A stretch of DNA of 64,000 bases from NCBI GenBank assembly GCA_029593915.1, contig CP046147.1, positions 1,736,001 to 1,800,000 on the forward strand, read 5' to 3'. Below the pieces are notes generated by a model that saw nothing but the letters and a program-made list of their open reading frames with translations, did no database searches and was not told the DNA's origin. Below are positions 18,471-26,280 of the stretch, one piece after another (the stretch's first letter is position 1; every line of letters starts with the position of its first letter). This DNA comes from Candidatus Lucifugimonas marina. Its GTDB lineage: Bacteria; Chloroflexota; Dehalococcoidia; Lucifugimonadales; Lucifugimonadaceae. Both the position numbers and the translations under genes were made by a program.

Positions 18471-19220
18471 AGGCTCTCGAGTCTCTCGATACTCGTGCTT
18501 GGAATATCTATCTTCGTTCCGAGAGCGATTGCCTCGACGCGAGGTTGGAGCCTCGTCAGGTGATCGCCTTCCGGGTCGATCATCCCTACGGTCTCGGAAG
18601 TCGTCTCGTGGAGCCCGATCATCACGTCTTGAACTTTGGCGTCGATTGTCGCGGTCGGAATCTGCCCGTTGAGAACGTTGACGGTTCCCAGCACGCGGAC
18701 CTATCGCTCGAGAGTCACTGCGATCATCTCGATCTTCTCGTCGCTGTCGATGAGATCGACGGCGGTTATCGCCATCATTGCGTCGGTCTCGATCCCGATC
18801 TAAATCTCTATCACGATCTCGGTTTTGAGATTCGGGTTGCCGCTCATCACGGTCATATCGGCGAGATTCTGAACGTCGTGAACGAGGCGTTCGTGATTCA
18901 GATCGACGGTCGTCACGATCATTTCGATCGTTGCGTCGTGAATCGGAACGCCGTGATTCGCCCTGGCGAGAGTCAGAGCGTCGCGATTCATCGCGCTGTT
19001 CAGCGTTCTGATTGGAACGAGGTTTTCGCTTGCGAGATCGTGATGGAGCCGAATTGGCAGACGACGATCTTGCGGATTGCGAGCTAGTGGAGTCGGTTGA
19101 ATTTGGAGTGCGGTTAGCGGTTTTACGTTTGTTAGTTCGTGATTTCGATCCAGCTGAAGATTCTTCAGTGTTCTTGTCGCCGCGACCGATCAGACTTTTC
19201 AGTCGGCCTAGAGTGCCCAG
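18471..19220 (-). other. In-frame Arg/Asp/Ser-rich N-terminal extension of the DEAD-box helicase
   Basis: The helicase frame stays open, without a stop, back to a TAA at 19275-19277. The extension is dominated by Arg, Asp, Ser and Glu with runs such as RDRDRDLDRDRDRR, and starts with a more ordinary segment (LGRLKSLIGRGDKNTEE). The codons are the ones used elsewhere in this genome for Arg and Asp. There is no ATG, GTG or TTG between 18471 and the stop; a CTG at 19218-19220 preceded by AGAAGG is the best candidate start. A non-AUG start, a sequencing error, or a leaderless variant are all possible. The product would carry about 250 disordered residues. Confidence 0.6.
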
Positions 19221-19398
19221 TGTTCTGGTGCCCTTCTGATGGTAGGAGTAATTTTCAAAATTTTTCTGTATTTGTTACATCTAGTGTACGTCTTCATTGC
19301 CTACTTTCGACAGTCGACATTTACTCACATAGTTTCGATCAAACTCCGTTCAACCGTAAACAGGTAGCTCAACTCCGATTTTTAGTAGCGTGAGTTCC

Positions 19399-20595
19399 AT
19401 GACTTCATTTCTCTCCAACTCTTCAACTTTCGATTCAAATTCTGACACATCGGAAGCCACTAGCCAGTGGACCGATGCCCTTTCGGCGAATTGGAAGCGG
19501 TATTCCATTGCCGGAGTACTCGTGATAGCTATCGCTGCCGGTATAGGCGTGATCACAAGCTCTTTGCTAGTCCTAATCCCGATCACGGCGGCATTCGTAA
19601 TAGCAACCGCAATTGGGCATGCTCGATTGAAAGCACGAAACGTCGACGTTGAACAACAGCTAGCTGAGGCAAAAGAGCAGTTGGAGAGCGAAGCCAGTGC
19701 CAGTCGAATTCTCGGTGGGATTCGAGTTCTTCGAGGCAACAATGTGATGAGTCAGGACGCTCGTCTGGCAACCGCGGCACGAATGGCAACTGAGTATCCG
19801 GCAGCTGTGGTGTTCAACCTACGAGACGCACACGGCGTTTTATCGCCATCAAACTGGAGCTACGACGGTCAGCTTAGCCACATTCGAGATTCGTTCGAAC
19901 CCGTGGATGGTAATGACCCAGGAGCGACAGCTGCGCGCCAGGGATCTGCAATCGTTATATCTGCTGAAGAGAGCGGAGCGATGCCGCTTCCAGAATGGGC
20001 CGAACAGGCAGGGTTCCGCCAGGGAATCGTCACTCCAATTAGCCGAGGTTTAGATACGGTCGGAGTTGTTTACGTTCTCAATAAATCTGAAAACCTTCCA
20101 ACTCTGAAAGAGATCGAACAACTTGAGTTGATGGTCAGTTTCAGCTCACTTGACGGGTTGATTCCAGGCACTGAAATATCAAACTCCCAGTCCCAGCCAT
20201 TCCGAGTAGTTGAAAATACGGCGGCTACCAGTTCGGCGACGCAAACTATTGCTCCCATACGCATGGCCGGGTTCGCTTTAAACCCGGAATCGGAACGCAT
20301 GGAAATGGACGGTAGTCTAATTTCGCTTTCGCCAACAGAATTCATGCTGATGCACACTCTCGCATCGTCGCCTGATAAGCCCGTATCGGCCGTAGAGCTT
20401 ATGGATCGATGCTGGTCGAAAGATTCCCGACCCGCCGATAATGCTGTCGATGTTGCGATATTTCGCCTTCGTAAGAAGCTGAATAAATCGGCTTCGGGGA
20501 AAGGTCTGATCAAAACTGTTCGAGGAAGCGGATATATGTTCATTCCACCCGCCCCCGCCGTTAACGGCTCGCAAAGCACCATAATCGCCGACTAA
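19399..20595 (+). CDS. Membrane-anchored transcriptional regulator with C-terminal OmpR-type winged helix
   Basis: About 398 residues. Residues near 35-80 hold two close hydrophobic segments (IAGVLVIAIAAGIGVITSSL and LVLIPITAAFVIATAIG), then a coiled stretch, then a GAF-like sensor region (about 110-260), and a C-terminal Trans_reg_C domain (ISLSPTEFMLMHTLAS...DNAVDVAIFRLRKKL...GLIKTVRGSGYMF). The order is the reverse of ToxR/CadC, whose DNA-binding domain is N-terminal. No receiver domain or kinase partner is adjacent. A GTG at 19390 is an alternative start. The target is unknown; the convergent neighbour is the FtsZ-like gene. Confidence 0.85.
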   Translation: MTSFLSNSSTFDSNSDTSEATSQWTDALSANWKRYSIAGVLVIAIAAGIGVITSSLLVLIPITAAFVIATAIGHARLKARNVDVEQQLAEAKEQLESEASASRILGGIRVLRGNNVMSQDARLATAARMATEYPAAVVFNLRDAHGVLSPSNWSYDGQLSHIRDSFEPVDGNDPGATAARQGSAIVISAEESGAMPLPEWAEQAGFRQGIVTPISRGLDTVGVVYVLNKSENLPTLKEIEQLELMVSFSSLDGLIPGTEISNSQSQPFRVVENTAATSSATQTIAPIRMAGFALNPESERMEMDGSLISLSPTEFMLMHTLASSPDKPVSAVELMDRCWSKDSRPADNAVDVAIFRLRKKLNKSASGKGLIKTVRGSGYMFIPPAPAVNGSQSTIIAD

Positions 20596-20644
20596 CATCT
20601 CGGTACGCTGCATCCTATAAACCCGGCAATGCTTTTTAAAAGCG

Positions 20645-20675
20645 AACGCCGCACCGAGGCGTTTGGTGCGACGTT
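20645..20675 (-). terminator. Terminator hairpin after the FtsZ-like gene
   Basis: AACGCCGCACC (20645-20655) and GGTGCGACGTT (20665-20675) form a stem with one mismatch. On the minus strand it is followed by CGCTTTTAAAAAGC, giving a weak U tract. It lies between the convergent regulator and FtsZ-like genes. Confidence 0.5.
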
Positions 20676-20734
20676 CACGTCTGCCAGTCATGCGACCAGG
20701 CCTGCCAGCAAATAAATTCTCAACCAGCTAACGA

Positions 20735-21790
20735 CTAACCGGTTGGCAGTAGAACCGGACCACGAGTCCGCTTTGGAGCAGTCGTCTCGAATATCGAAAC
20801 TTGAGGAGCAGCTGCCGGGCGCTCTTTCACTCGTGTTGGCAATTCTTCAACTGTAGGTACAAACTCCACACCGGCGAGCAACATCGTTACTTTCATTTCC
20901 TGCCCCATGCCGATGAGTCGTTGACTCGACACATGAATCTCGGTGCGTCGCCCAAGCCTGGTTCGGATTTCTGTTACAGCCTCGGCAACTTGTCCAAGCG
21001 AAAGTCCAATGCCGCCTTCGACATTGATAACCACAGACGCAACCTGACCAAACTCGGTGCTCGTTGAATCGAACGCTGCCGATACTGCCGTTCTGCCGGC
21101 ATGCAGTCCGTCAGCAACACCCGATAGAACAACAGAGTCACCAGCCTGCGCAAGCGACTGCAATACAGCTGATCGACGTTCAGGCGATGATTCAAGTTCG
21201 GTAGTAATTGAACGTACAGCGTTGGCAATGTTCAGATCTGCGAGTTGGAACGCGCCGTTGAGCGAAGAACCAGCAGAGTCAAGCTTTGAAAGATCATCGT
21301 TGTTCATCGTTATCACGGCGTCGGCAGCACTCTTGAGTGCGGAGTGTGCAGCGACAGCCGATTGATTGCGGAAACGACCTTCGAATTCGAACGGCATATT
21401 CACTGCGGCGATAGTTAGTGCCCCAGCGTTTCGTGCAAGTTCTGCGATTCTTGGCGATAAGCCCGAACCAGTTCCTCGCCCAAGACCCGCAAGTATGATC
21501 ACAACATCGGCTTCCTCGACGAAGTCCTCCACTTCAATTTCCACTTCGGAAAATTGGTAGACCGCTGTTTCTGAATTCCCACCGCTACCGAAGCCATTTC
21601 CGATAGTGATCGACTCAACATCGACCGGAAGGTTCTGTGCTGCCGACCCGGTGTCGATGCCGAGCATGCTGAGATTATCGGAGCCGAATTCCTGCAAACG
21701 AATCAACGATGAGCATCCTGCTCCGCCGACGCCAATAACTCGTACATCGACACTCGTTGTCGTTGGGTGGGTTTCAGTTAGCTTCAACAT
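20735..21790 (-). CDS. Divergent FtsZ/tubulin-like GTP-binding protein
   Basis: The 351-residue product has an FtsZ N-terminal domain: VRVIGVGGAGCSSLIRL (T1 loop) near residue 18, LGIDTGSAAQNL (T2), and GLGRGTGSGLSPRIAELAR (T4, the tubulin signature with Arg replacing one Gly) near 105. The C-terminal domain follows (VASVVINVEGGIGLSLGQVAEAV). By eye alignment the T7 loop, NxDFxD in FtsZ, is replaced by a segment reading SSPERRSAVLQSL with no Asp pair, so polymer-stimulated GTP hydrolysis is doubtful. There is no typical FtsA/ZipA-binding tail; it ends TRGPVLLPTG. No cell-division genes flank it, so it is more likely a paralogue than the housekeeping FtsZ. Confidence 0.85.
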   Translation of the reverse strand: MLKLTETHPTTTSVDVRVIGVGGAGCSSLIRLQEFGSDNLSMLGIDTGSAAQNLPVDVESITIGNGFGSGGNSETAVYQFSEVEIEVEDFVEEADVVIILAGLGRGTGSGLSPRIAELARNAGALTIAAVNMPFEFEGRFRNQSAVAAHSALKSAADAVITMNNDDLSKLDSAGSSLNGAFQLADLNIANAVRSITTELESSPERRSAVLQSLAQAGDSVVLSGVADGLHAGRTAVSAAFDSTSTEFGQVASVVINVEGGIGLSLGQVAEAVTEIRTRLGRRTEIHVSSQRLIGMGQEMKVTMLLAGVEFVPTVEELPTRVKERPAAAPQVSIFETTAPKRTRGPVLLPTG

Positions 21791-21851
21791 GGTTCCTGCC
21801 TTGTGCGTTTTGGGGATGAATCGCTGTGTTCATTCCCGACCGGAACCATAA

Positions 21852-21916
21852 ATTAGCACGCCTGTTCTAATAATTTCTAGCTGTTTAGAACACTTTTTCG
21901 GAACACGCGTGCTAAT
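21852..21916. repeat. Nested inverted repeat upstream of the FtsZ-like gene
   Basis: ATTAGCACGCCTGTTC (21852-21867) and GAACACGCGTGCTAAT (21901-21916) are inverted copies matching at 15 of 16 positions. Inside lies another inverted pair, GTTCTAA (21864-21870) and TTAGAAC (21885-21891). GTTC/GAAC half-sites thus occur three times. It sits 62 bases upstream of the FtsZ-like start codon and before the small ORF on the other strand, consistent with an operator or a cruciform-forming site. Confidence 0.6.
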
Positions 21917-22011
21917 TCACCTGTTTGCAGGTAAGAACGGCGATTGTCATCCAATTTGGCGAATTCGATACGCAAAGACCAGCACGATGTAAACTGCCAC
22001 TGAAACAGGCA

Positions 22012-22218
22012 ATGACTTCAAGGGGCAAAGTTGTGGCTGGAGATGGAAAAGACAGGTTTCAGAATCGTACTTCGCAGGACAGGCTCCAGAGCGGTTCGGG
22101 TCTCAGCACACATCGACAGAGTGGAGCCAATGTTGGCCCCGGCTGGGTGTCTGAGAACTACCTAAAACTGATTGCACTAGGAATCGTGATCGTTGTGGTC
22201 GTTCTGGCAATCTGGTGA
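22012..22218 (+). CDS. Hypothetical small protein with C-terminal membrane anchor
   Basis: A frame of about 68 residues from ATG 22012 (open from 21925). The first 45 residues are polar and charged; the last 20 (YLKLIALGIVIVVVVLAIW) form one strongly hydrophobic segment ending at the stop codon, which suggests a tail-anchored membrane protein. No family is recognised. Support is the clear polar/hydrophobic layout and the same-strand lipoprotein gene 70 bases downstream. Confidence 0.45.
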   Translation: MTSRGKVVAGDGKDRFQNRTSQDRLQSGSGLSTHRQSGANVGPGWVSENYLKLIALGIVIVVVVLAIW

Positions 22219-22289
22219 TCAAGCAGACTCAGGCTGCTCACGTGAGATACAGTCCCGCTGACGCACTATGACATGGAGGGCTGGCACAC

Positions 22290-22874
22290 GTGATCAAACT
22301 GATTCGCATGACAGCAGGGCTCATGTTGCTGTTTGCCGTGGTCATTTCATGTTCAACAGAATCTGAGCCATCGTTACAAAGTCAACCATCAGCTACGCCT
22401 GAGCCAGAATTCGAGCGGGTGACAGTTACTCCCGTACCAATCGACACGCCAACTCCGGCACCTGTGGCCAAGACTCAATCACAGTTGACCTCAGAGCGGC
22501 TTGCAGACCCTGTATTCCCTGACTGGTTAGACCCTGATATTGCCACTGCGCAGCCAAGCGATGAGGAAATCATTCAGGGTTGGACTGAATTCCTGTCAAA
22601 TACAGAGGTTTCGGTGAGCAATTGGGGGCCACAGCATTTCTGTGCAGACGGCACCCACTTCTTTACCAACAACGAAACGGGTGAGTTAGCTGAGTCAAGT
22701 GACAAATGGAATCTTCGGGGCAATCCGGCAATCCCGTCTAGTAATTGGGGGGTCATAAAGATTTGGGACTGGTTGGATTTCGAACGGACTGGTGGACTGA
22801 TATGGCATTCAGGCTCAGGTTCCGAAGTTTTCGTTACACGAAGTGAAAAGTGCCTTGAGCATATTGCTGACTGA
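22290..22874 (+). CDS. Hypothetical lipoprotein
   Basis: The 194-residue product begins with a type II signal peptide: positive N-terminus, hydrophobic core LMLLFAVVIS and lipobox VISC, with Cys near residue 21. A Pro/Thr/Ser-rich linker follows (PTPAPVAKTQ), then a small folded domain of unknown family (EEIIQGWTEFLSNTEVSVSNWG, GTHFFTNNETGE, WGVIKIWDWLDFERTGGLIWHSGSG). Predicted to sit outside the cytoplasmic membrane. GGAGGG precedes the GTG start. Codon choice here is less rich in CGA/TCG than in neighbours, perhaps a sign of recent arrival. Confidence 0.75.
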   Translation: MIKLIRMTAGLMLLFAVVISCSTESEPSLQSQPSATPEPEFERVTVTPVPIDTPTPAPVAKTQSQLTSERLADPVFPDWLDPDIATAQPSDEEIIQGWTEFLSNTEVSVSNWGPQHFCADGTHFFTNNETGELAESSDKWNLRGNPAIPSSNWGVIKIWDWLDFERTGGLIWHSGSGSEVFVTRSEKCLEHIAD

Positions 22875-23107
22875 TCTGCGGGGGGAGTTCTCATATTCAA
22901 GCACCTCTCAACTCACGCAATCGTGAAATCGGAAAGCAGTTTTCTTACCGGCTGTCTACTCAGTTCGTGTTGAGTTCTTCGCCAGGTTGATTACTTTCAG
23001 GACTCAAGATGGATTGGGTTTGGTCCCGAAACGTAACGTGACAATCTGACTATGAAGTCAGAAGGTGCTTAAGCGATGATCCTGTTTCACACGAATCAGA
23101 GACTTCC

Positions 23108-23821
23108 ATGCCCACCACCATCGATCTACCCGCAGAATCCTCGGCCTTCACCAATTTCAAAAATGGCAACGAAACCGAGCTGACTTACGCCCTAAAATGG
23201 GCAGCATGGAAGTGGTTGTGGGAAGTAGCTCAGTGCCGAGTGATCGGTTATGAGGTTCGGCTCGAAGGTCCGTTCGGGCGAATTGCCGATGTAGTCGGGC
23301 TTGGTCCTGAGAACCGCGTGTTCTTGATCGAAGTGAAATCGAGTCGGGCGGATCTGAGCCGTGACGATAACAACGAGCGCACCAAGCAGAAACTCCTCCA
23401 GAAGGCGAATTCGCTAGATGAGGCAGCGGCACTGACCCGCAATATTTTGGCGGAAGCGAAAGTCCACGCAGCTAAATCGGAATCGGCTCGAGCGTTAGCA
23501 GTTGCCGAATCTGATGCGGCGAAGATAGCCAGTAAAACTGCTTCGACAAAGAAACGAATAGAAACATTGTCGACCAAATTTCACGATCCGGCTTATCTAC
23601 GATGCGCCGATTATCACTACATCATGGCTCCGCACCGAATGATTCGCACAACGGAGGCTCCTGAGCAGTGGGGGTTGCTCAACGAATACGCTGAAACAGT
23701 GGTCGAAGCACCGTTAAAACAGGTCAAGCGAGTCACACAGCACGTTCTTAGGGCAATCGCACGTGCGAACACACGCGATCTAATGAAGACGTGCGAAGTC
23801 GACGTTCAGCGAGTTAAGTAA
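23108..23821 (+). CDS. MmcB-like PD-(D/E)XK nuclease with coiled-coil insertion
   Basis: A 237-residue protein. Residues 20-85 carry the nuclease core: ELTYALKWAAWKWLWEV helix, then YEVRLEGPFGRIADVVGL (the catalytic Asp) and VFLIEVKSSRADLSRD (the E-x-K). A helical Ala/Lys/Glu-rich segment of about 90 residues (roughly 90-180) interrupts the domain before ADYHYIMAPHRMI, which resumes the MmcB-like C-terminal strand. MmcB family members are DNA-repair-associated nucleases, but this role is inferred. No operon partner is apparent. Confidence 0.75.
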   Translation: MPTTIDLPAESSAFTNFKNGNETELTYALKWAAWKWLWEVAQCRVIGYEVRLEGPFGRIADVVGLGPENRVFLIEVKSSRADLSRDDNNERTKQKLLQKANSLDEAAALTRNILAEAKVHAAKSESARALAVAESDAAKIASKTASTKKRIETLSTKFHDPAYLRCADYHYIMAPHRMIRTTEAPEQWGLLNEYAETVVEAPLKQVKRVTQHVLRAIARANTRDLMKTCEVDVQRVK

Positions 23822-23895
23822 CTTTTGGCGACAGCATCACGCCTAGTACGAGCTGTGTTTTTAGTCGTCGGATTAATAGCGCACTCGGAACCATC

Positions 23896-23966
23896 GTCAT
23901 CCCGACCTTGCCGGAGGGATCCTAGCGTTGATCAAGCCAGTCGTTATCGCTTCAGTCGAGATGACG
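23896..23966. repeat. REP-like palindromic intergenic element (copy A)
   Basis: GTCATCCCGAC-CTTG-CCGGAGGGATCC at 23896-23922 is followed at 23955-23966 by an inverted partner GTCGAGATGACG. The pattern TCCCGA(n)GGAGGGATC recurs in at least four other gaps of this window (27183, 42624, 47330, 47429), so this is a dispersed intergenic repeat rather than a gene. Confidence 0.6.
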
Positions 23967-24007
23967 GGGGGTAGGAACGGTGCGTAGATCAAGCAAAAAC
24001 ACTTCGT

Positions 24008-24042
24008 AAAAAAAAATAACTCCGTCGTCGCCGACGGAGTTA
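24008..24042 (-). terminator. Strong rho-independent terminator after the aminotransferase gene
   Basis: TAACTCCGTCG (24017-24027) pairs perfectly with CGACGGAGTTA (24032-24042) around a four-base loop. On the minus strand the stem is followed by nine U residues (A run 24008-24016). It ends transcription from the aminotransferase gene 33 bases upstream. Confidence 0.92.
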
Positions 24043-24075
24043 CAAATAGCCGCTATGGGGAGAACGTTGAACGAA

Positions 24076-25239
24076 CTAGAGAATCTTGCGGAGTCGCTCG
24101 ATGGCCTCTGTAAGGTTCTCGCGGGAGTTGGCGAACGAGACTCGAACGTATCCGTCGCCGTATACACCGAAAGCAGTACCTGAAAGCAGAGCAACTCCGC
24201 CTTCATACAACGCCTTTTCAGCAAACTCCTGTGAGGTCATACCCGTTCCTGTGATGTTCGGGAATGCGTAGAAAGCACCCTTCGGAGTCGGGCAAGAAAT
24301 ACCCGGCAGTGAATTCAAACCTTCAACTACCAAATCTCGCCGAATCGTGAACTCTTTCATCATGTCTTTGACTGATTCCTGAGAACCCTCAAGCGCTGCG
24401 ATGCCAGCCATCTGAGTGTGTACAGATGTGCAAGAAACACTGTTGGTCATCAATCGAGTCACAGGCTCCACCAGGAAGTCAGGGAACACTCCGTAGCCCA
24501 GGCGCCAGCCTGTCATTGCGTAGCTCTTGGAGAATCCGTCGAGAATCACCGTGCGTTCTCGCATACCCGGGAACTTAGTAATAGAAACATGCTCTACGTC
24601 GTCGCCGTAGTACATGTCCTTGTAGATTTCGTCTGCCATCACCGTGATGTCGTTCTCAACAGCCATCTTGGCGATTTCTTCTAGGTCAGCTTCAGGAATC
24701 ACGCTTCCGCACGGGTTATTCGGCGAGTTGACGATCATCAACTTTGTACGAGGCGTGATCAGCGAACGAAGCTTGTCGATGTCGGCGTTGTAGCCAGTCT
24801 CTTCGTTCAGCTGCATAGGAACGGCCGTGCCGCCCATGTACTCGATCATCGATTCGTAGATCGGGAAGCCGGGGTTCGGGTAGATAACCTCGTCACCCTC
24901 TTCAATCAACGCCATGATCGTGAAGAACATTACCGGCTTACCACCGGGAGTAACGATTACGTTGTCGGGAGATACGTCGTAGCCTTGTCGCTCAGTCTGG
25001 TGCTTTGCGATTGCCTCTCGGGTTTCGAGCTGACCAGCCGAAGCGCCGTAGTGAGTAAATCCATCGTCGAGCGCCTTCTTTGCGGCGTCGCGAATGTGCT
25101 CAGGAGTGTCGAAATCAGGTTCACCAATTTCGAGGTGAATGATCGATTTCCCCTGTCGTTCCAGTTCCTTAGCCTTGGCGAGGGTTTCGAACGCGGTTTC
25201 GGTACCCAGATTTGCCTGTCGAGATGCGAGCTGTGTCAC
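24076..25239 (-). CDS. Class I/II pyridoxal-phosphate aminotransferase (aspartate aminotransferase-like)
   Basis: A 387-residue fold-type I enzyme. Characteristic segments are IHLEIGEPDFDTPEHI, NSPNNPCGSVIPEADL (substrate carboxylate and PLP Asn), and the Schiff-base Lys in DGFSKSYAMTGWRLGY near residue 235; the C-terminal YVRVSFANSRENL carries the carboxylate-binding Arg. The subgroup (AspB / alanine-type) transfers amino groups between an amino acid and 2-oxoglutarate; exact substrate is not determined. It is a single-gene unit with its own strong terminator. Confidence 0.92.
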   Translation of the reverse strand: MTQLASRQANLGTETAFETLAKAKELERQGKSIIHLEIGEPDFDTPEHIRDAAKKALDDGFTHYGASAGQLETREAIAKHQTERQGYDVSPDNVIVTPGGKPVMFFTIMALIEEGDEVIYPNPGFPIYESMIEYMGGTAVPMQLNEETGYNADIDKLRSLITPRTKLMIVNSPNNPCGSVIPEADLEEIAKMAVENDITVMADEIYKDMYYGDDVEHVSITKFPGMRERTVILDGFSKSYAMTGWRLGYGVFPDFLVEPVTRLMTNSVSCTSVHTQMAGIAALEGSQESVKDMMKEFTIRRDLVVEGLNSLPGISCPTPKGAFYAFPNITGTGMTSQEFAEKALYEGGVALLSGTAFGVYGDGYVRVSFANSRENLTEAIERLRKIL

Positions 25240-25489
25240 TGTGGAGCGGCCTATTCAACTATGTCGTATTAAGAGCAGAAATGAATTCAACTCCCGATGA
25301 TCGCTAAGAAAAGTCGACCTCGGTTGTTACGAAATTCACAACAAGGTGAAAAGTTTCTTCCAGCACAGTTGGCATGTCAACATCTGATGAGACAATGTCA
25401 GGGCTAGCGAAGGGCGTTATTTACGATCATCATGACGTTTCAGCGAAATCTCAACACACAGTTGCCCTAATCAGGAGTTCGACAATCCA

Positions 25490-26260
25490 ATGGCTCAGCT
25501 TCAGCAAAACCGTATGAAGAACCTTATTAAGTCGGGAAAACCGGCGTATGGGGTATCGGTCCAATTCCCTTCGGCTGAAATTGTCGAAATGATCGGCGAA
25601 CTCGATTTCGACTGGGTGATGCTCGATGCCGAACACGGTTCGATTACTCCCGACAACATTGGGCCAATGATCATGGCGGCAGAAATCCGTGGAATCACAC
25701 CGATTGTTCGACCTGAGAAAAATGACCCAGCGGTAATCAACAAATACCTAGACCGCGGAGCGATGGGCGTTCAGGTTCCTCACGTGAACACTGCCGACGA
25801 AGCACGAGCAGTGGTTGAAGCGTGCTTGTACTACCCCGGTGGTATGCGCGGACTCGGTGGTGGGCGTATGGCAGATTTCGGTTGGGGTGCTCCGACCTCT
25901 GAGTATGTACAGGACGCAAATCGAGAGATGCTCGTTTGTGTTCAGATCGAAGACATCGCTGCTGTTGAAAACCTCGATGAAATATTAGAAGTTCCAGGAA
26001 TTGATGTTTTCTTCATCGGACCGACCGATCTGGCGCAGTCGATGGGTCACCCCGGCGATAACGGACATCCTGATGTTCAGAAAGTCGTCAAAGAAACGTT
26101 CGACCGAATTCATGCCGCAGGTCATGCCTCTGGTACGCCAAGTGCTGCCGAGCAGGCAATCAAGAACACCGAAGCCGGCATTCAATATCACTACACTCAC
26201 ATCCCAACCTTCATGAGCAGCTACGGTCGCCAGTTCATGGAAACTGTTGGACGAATTTAG
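25490..26260 (+). CDS. HpcH/HpaI family class II aldolase (2-keto-3-deoxy acid aldolase)
   Basis: This 256-residue metal-dependent aldolase cleaves 4-hydroxy-2-oxo acids such as 2-dehydro-3-deoxyglucarate into pyruvate and an aldehyde. Diagnostic segments are DFDWVMLDAEHGS (metal/base), GVQVPHVNTADEARAVVEACLYYPGGMRGLGGGR and VCVQIEDIAAVENLDEILEVPGIDVFFIGPTDLAQSMG (catalytic Glu and Asp). CAGGAG lies upstream of the ATG. It could act downstream of the glucarate-dehydratase-like enzyme at 43789-45024. Confidence 0.9.
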   Translation: MAQLQQNRMKNLIKSGKPAYGVSVQFPSAEIVEMIGELDFDWVMLDAEHGSITPDNIGPMIMAAEIRGITPIVRPEKNDPAVINKYLDRGAMGVQVPHVNTADEARAVVEACLYYPGGMRGLGGGRMADFGWGAPTSEYVQDANREMLVCVQIEDIAAVENLDEILEVPGIDVFFIGPTDLAQSMGHPGDNGHPDVQKVVKETFDRIHAAGHASGTPSAAEQAIKNTEAGIQYHYTHIPTFMSSYGRQFMETVGRI

Positions 26261-26280
26261 GAACTGATCGAACTGTGACA

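Noticed and set aside
18428-19087. Forward-strand 219-residue ORF opposite the helicase extension
   Set aside because: It is antisense to the low-complexity Arg/Asp codons and has no family signal; the repeat composition explains the open frame.
21852-21916. LexA box in the inverted repeat
   Set aside because: GTTC and GAAC occur in the opposite order and spacing to known LexA boxes, and no SOS gene is adjacent.
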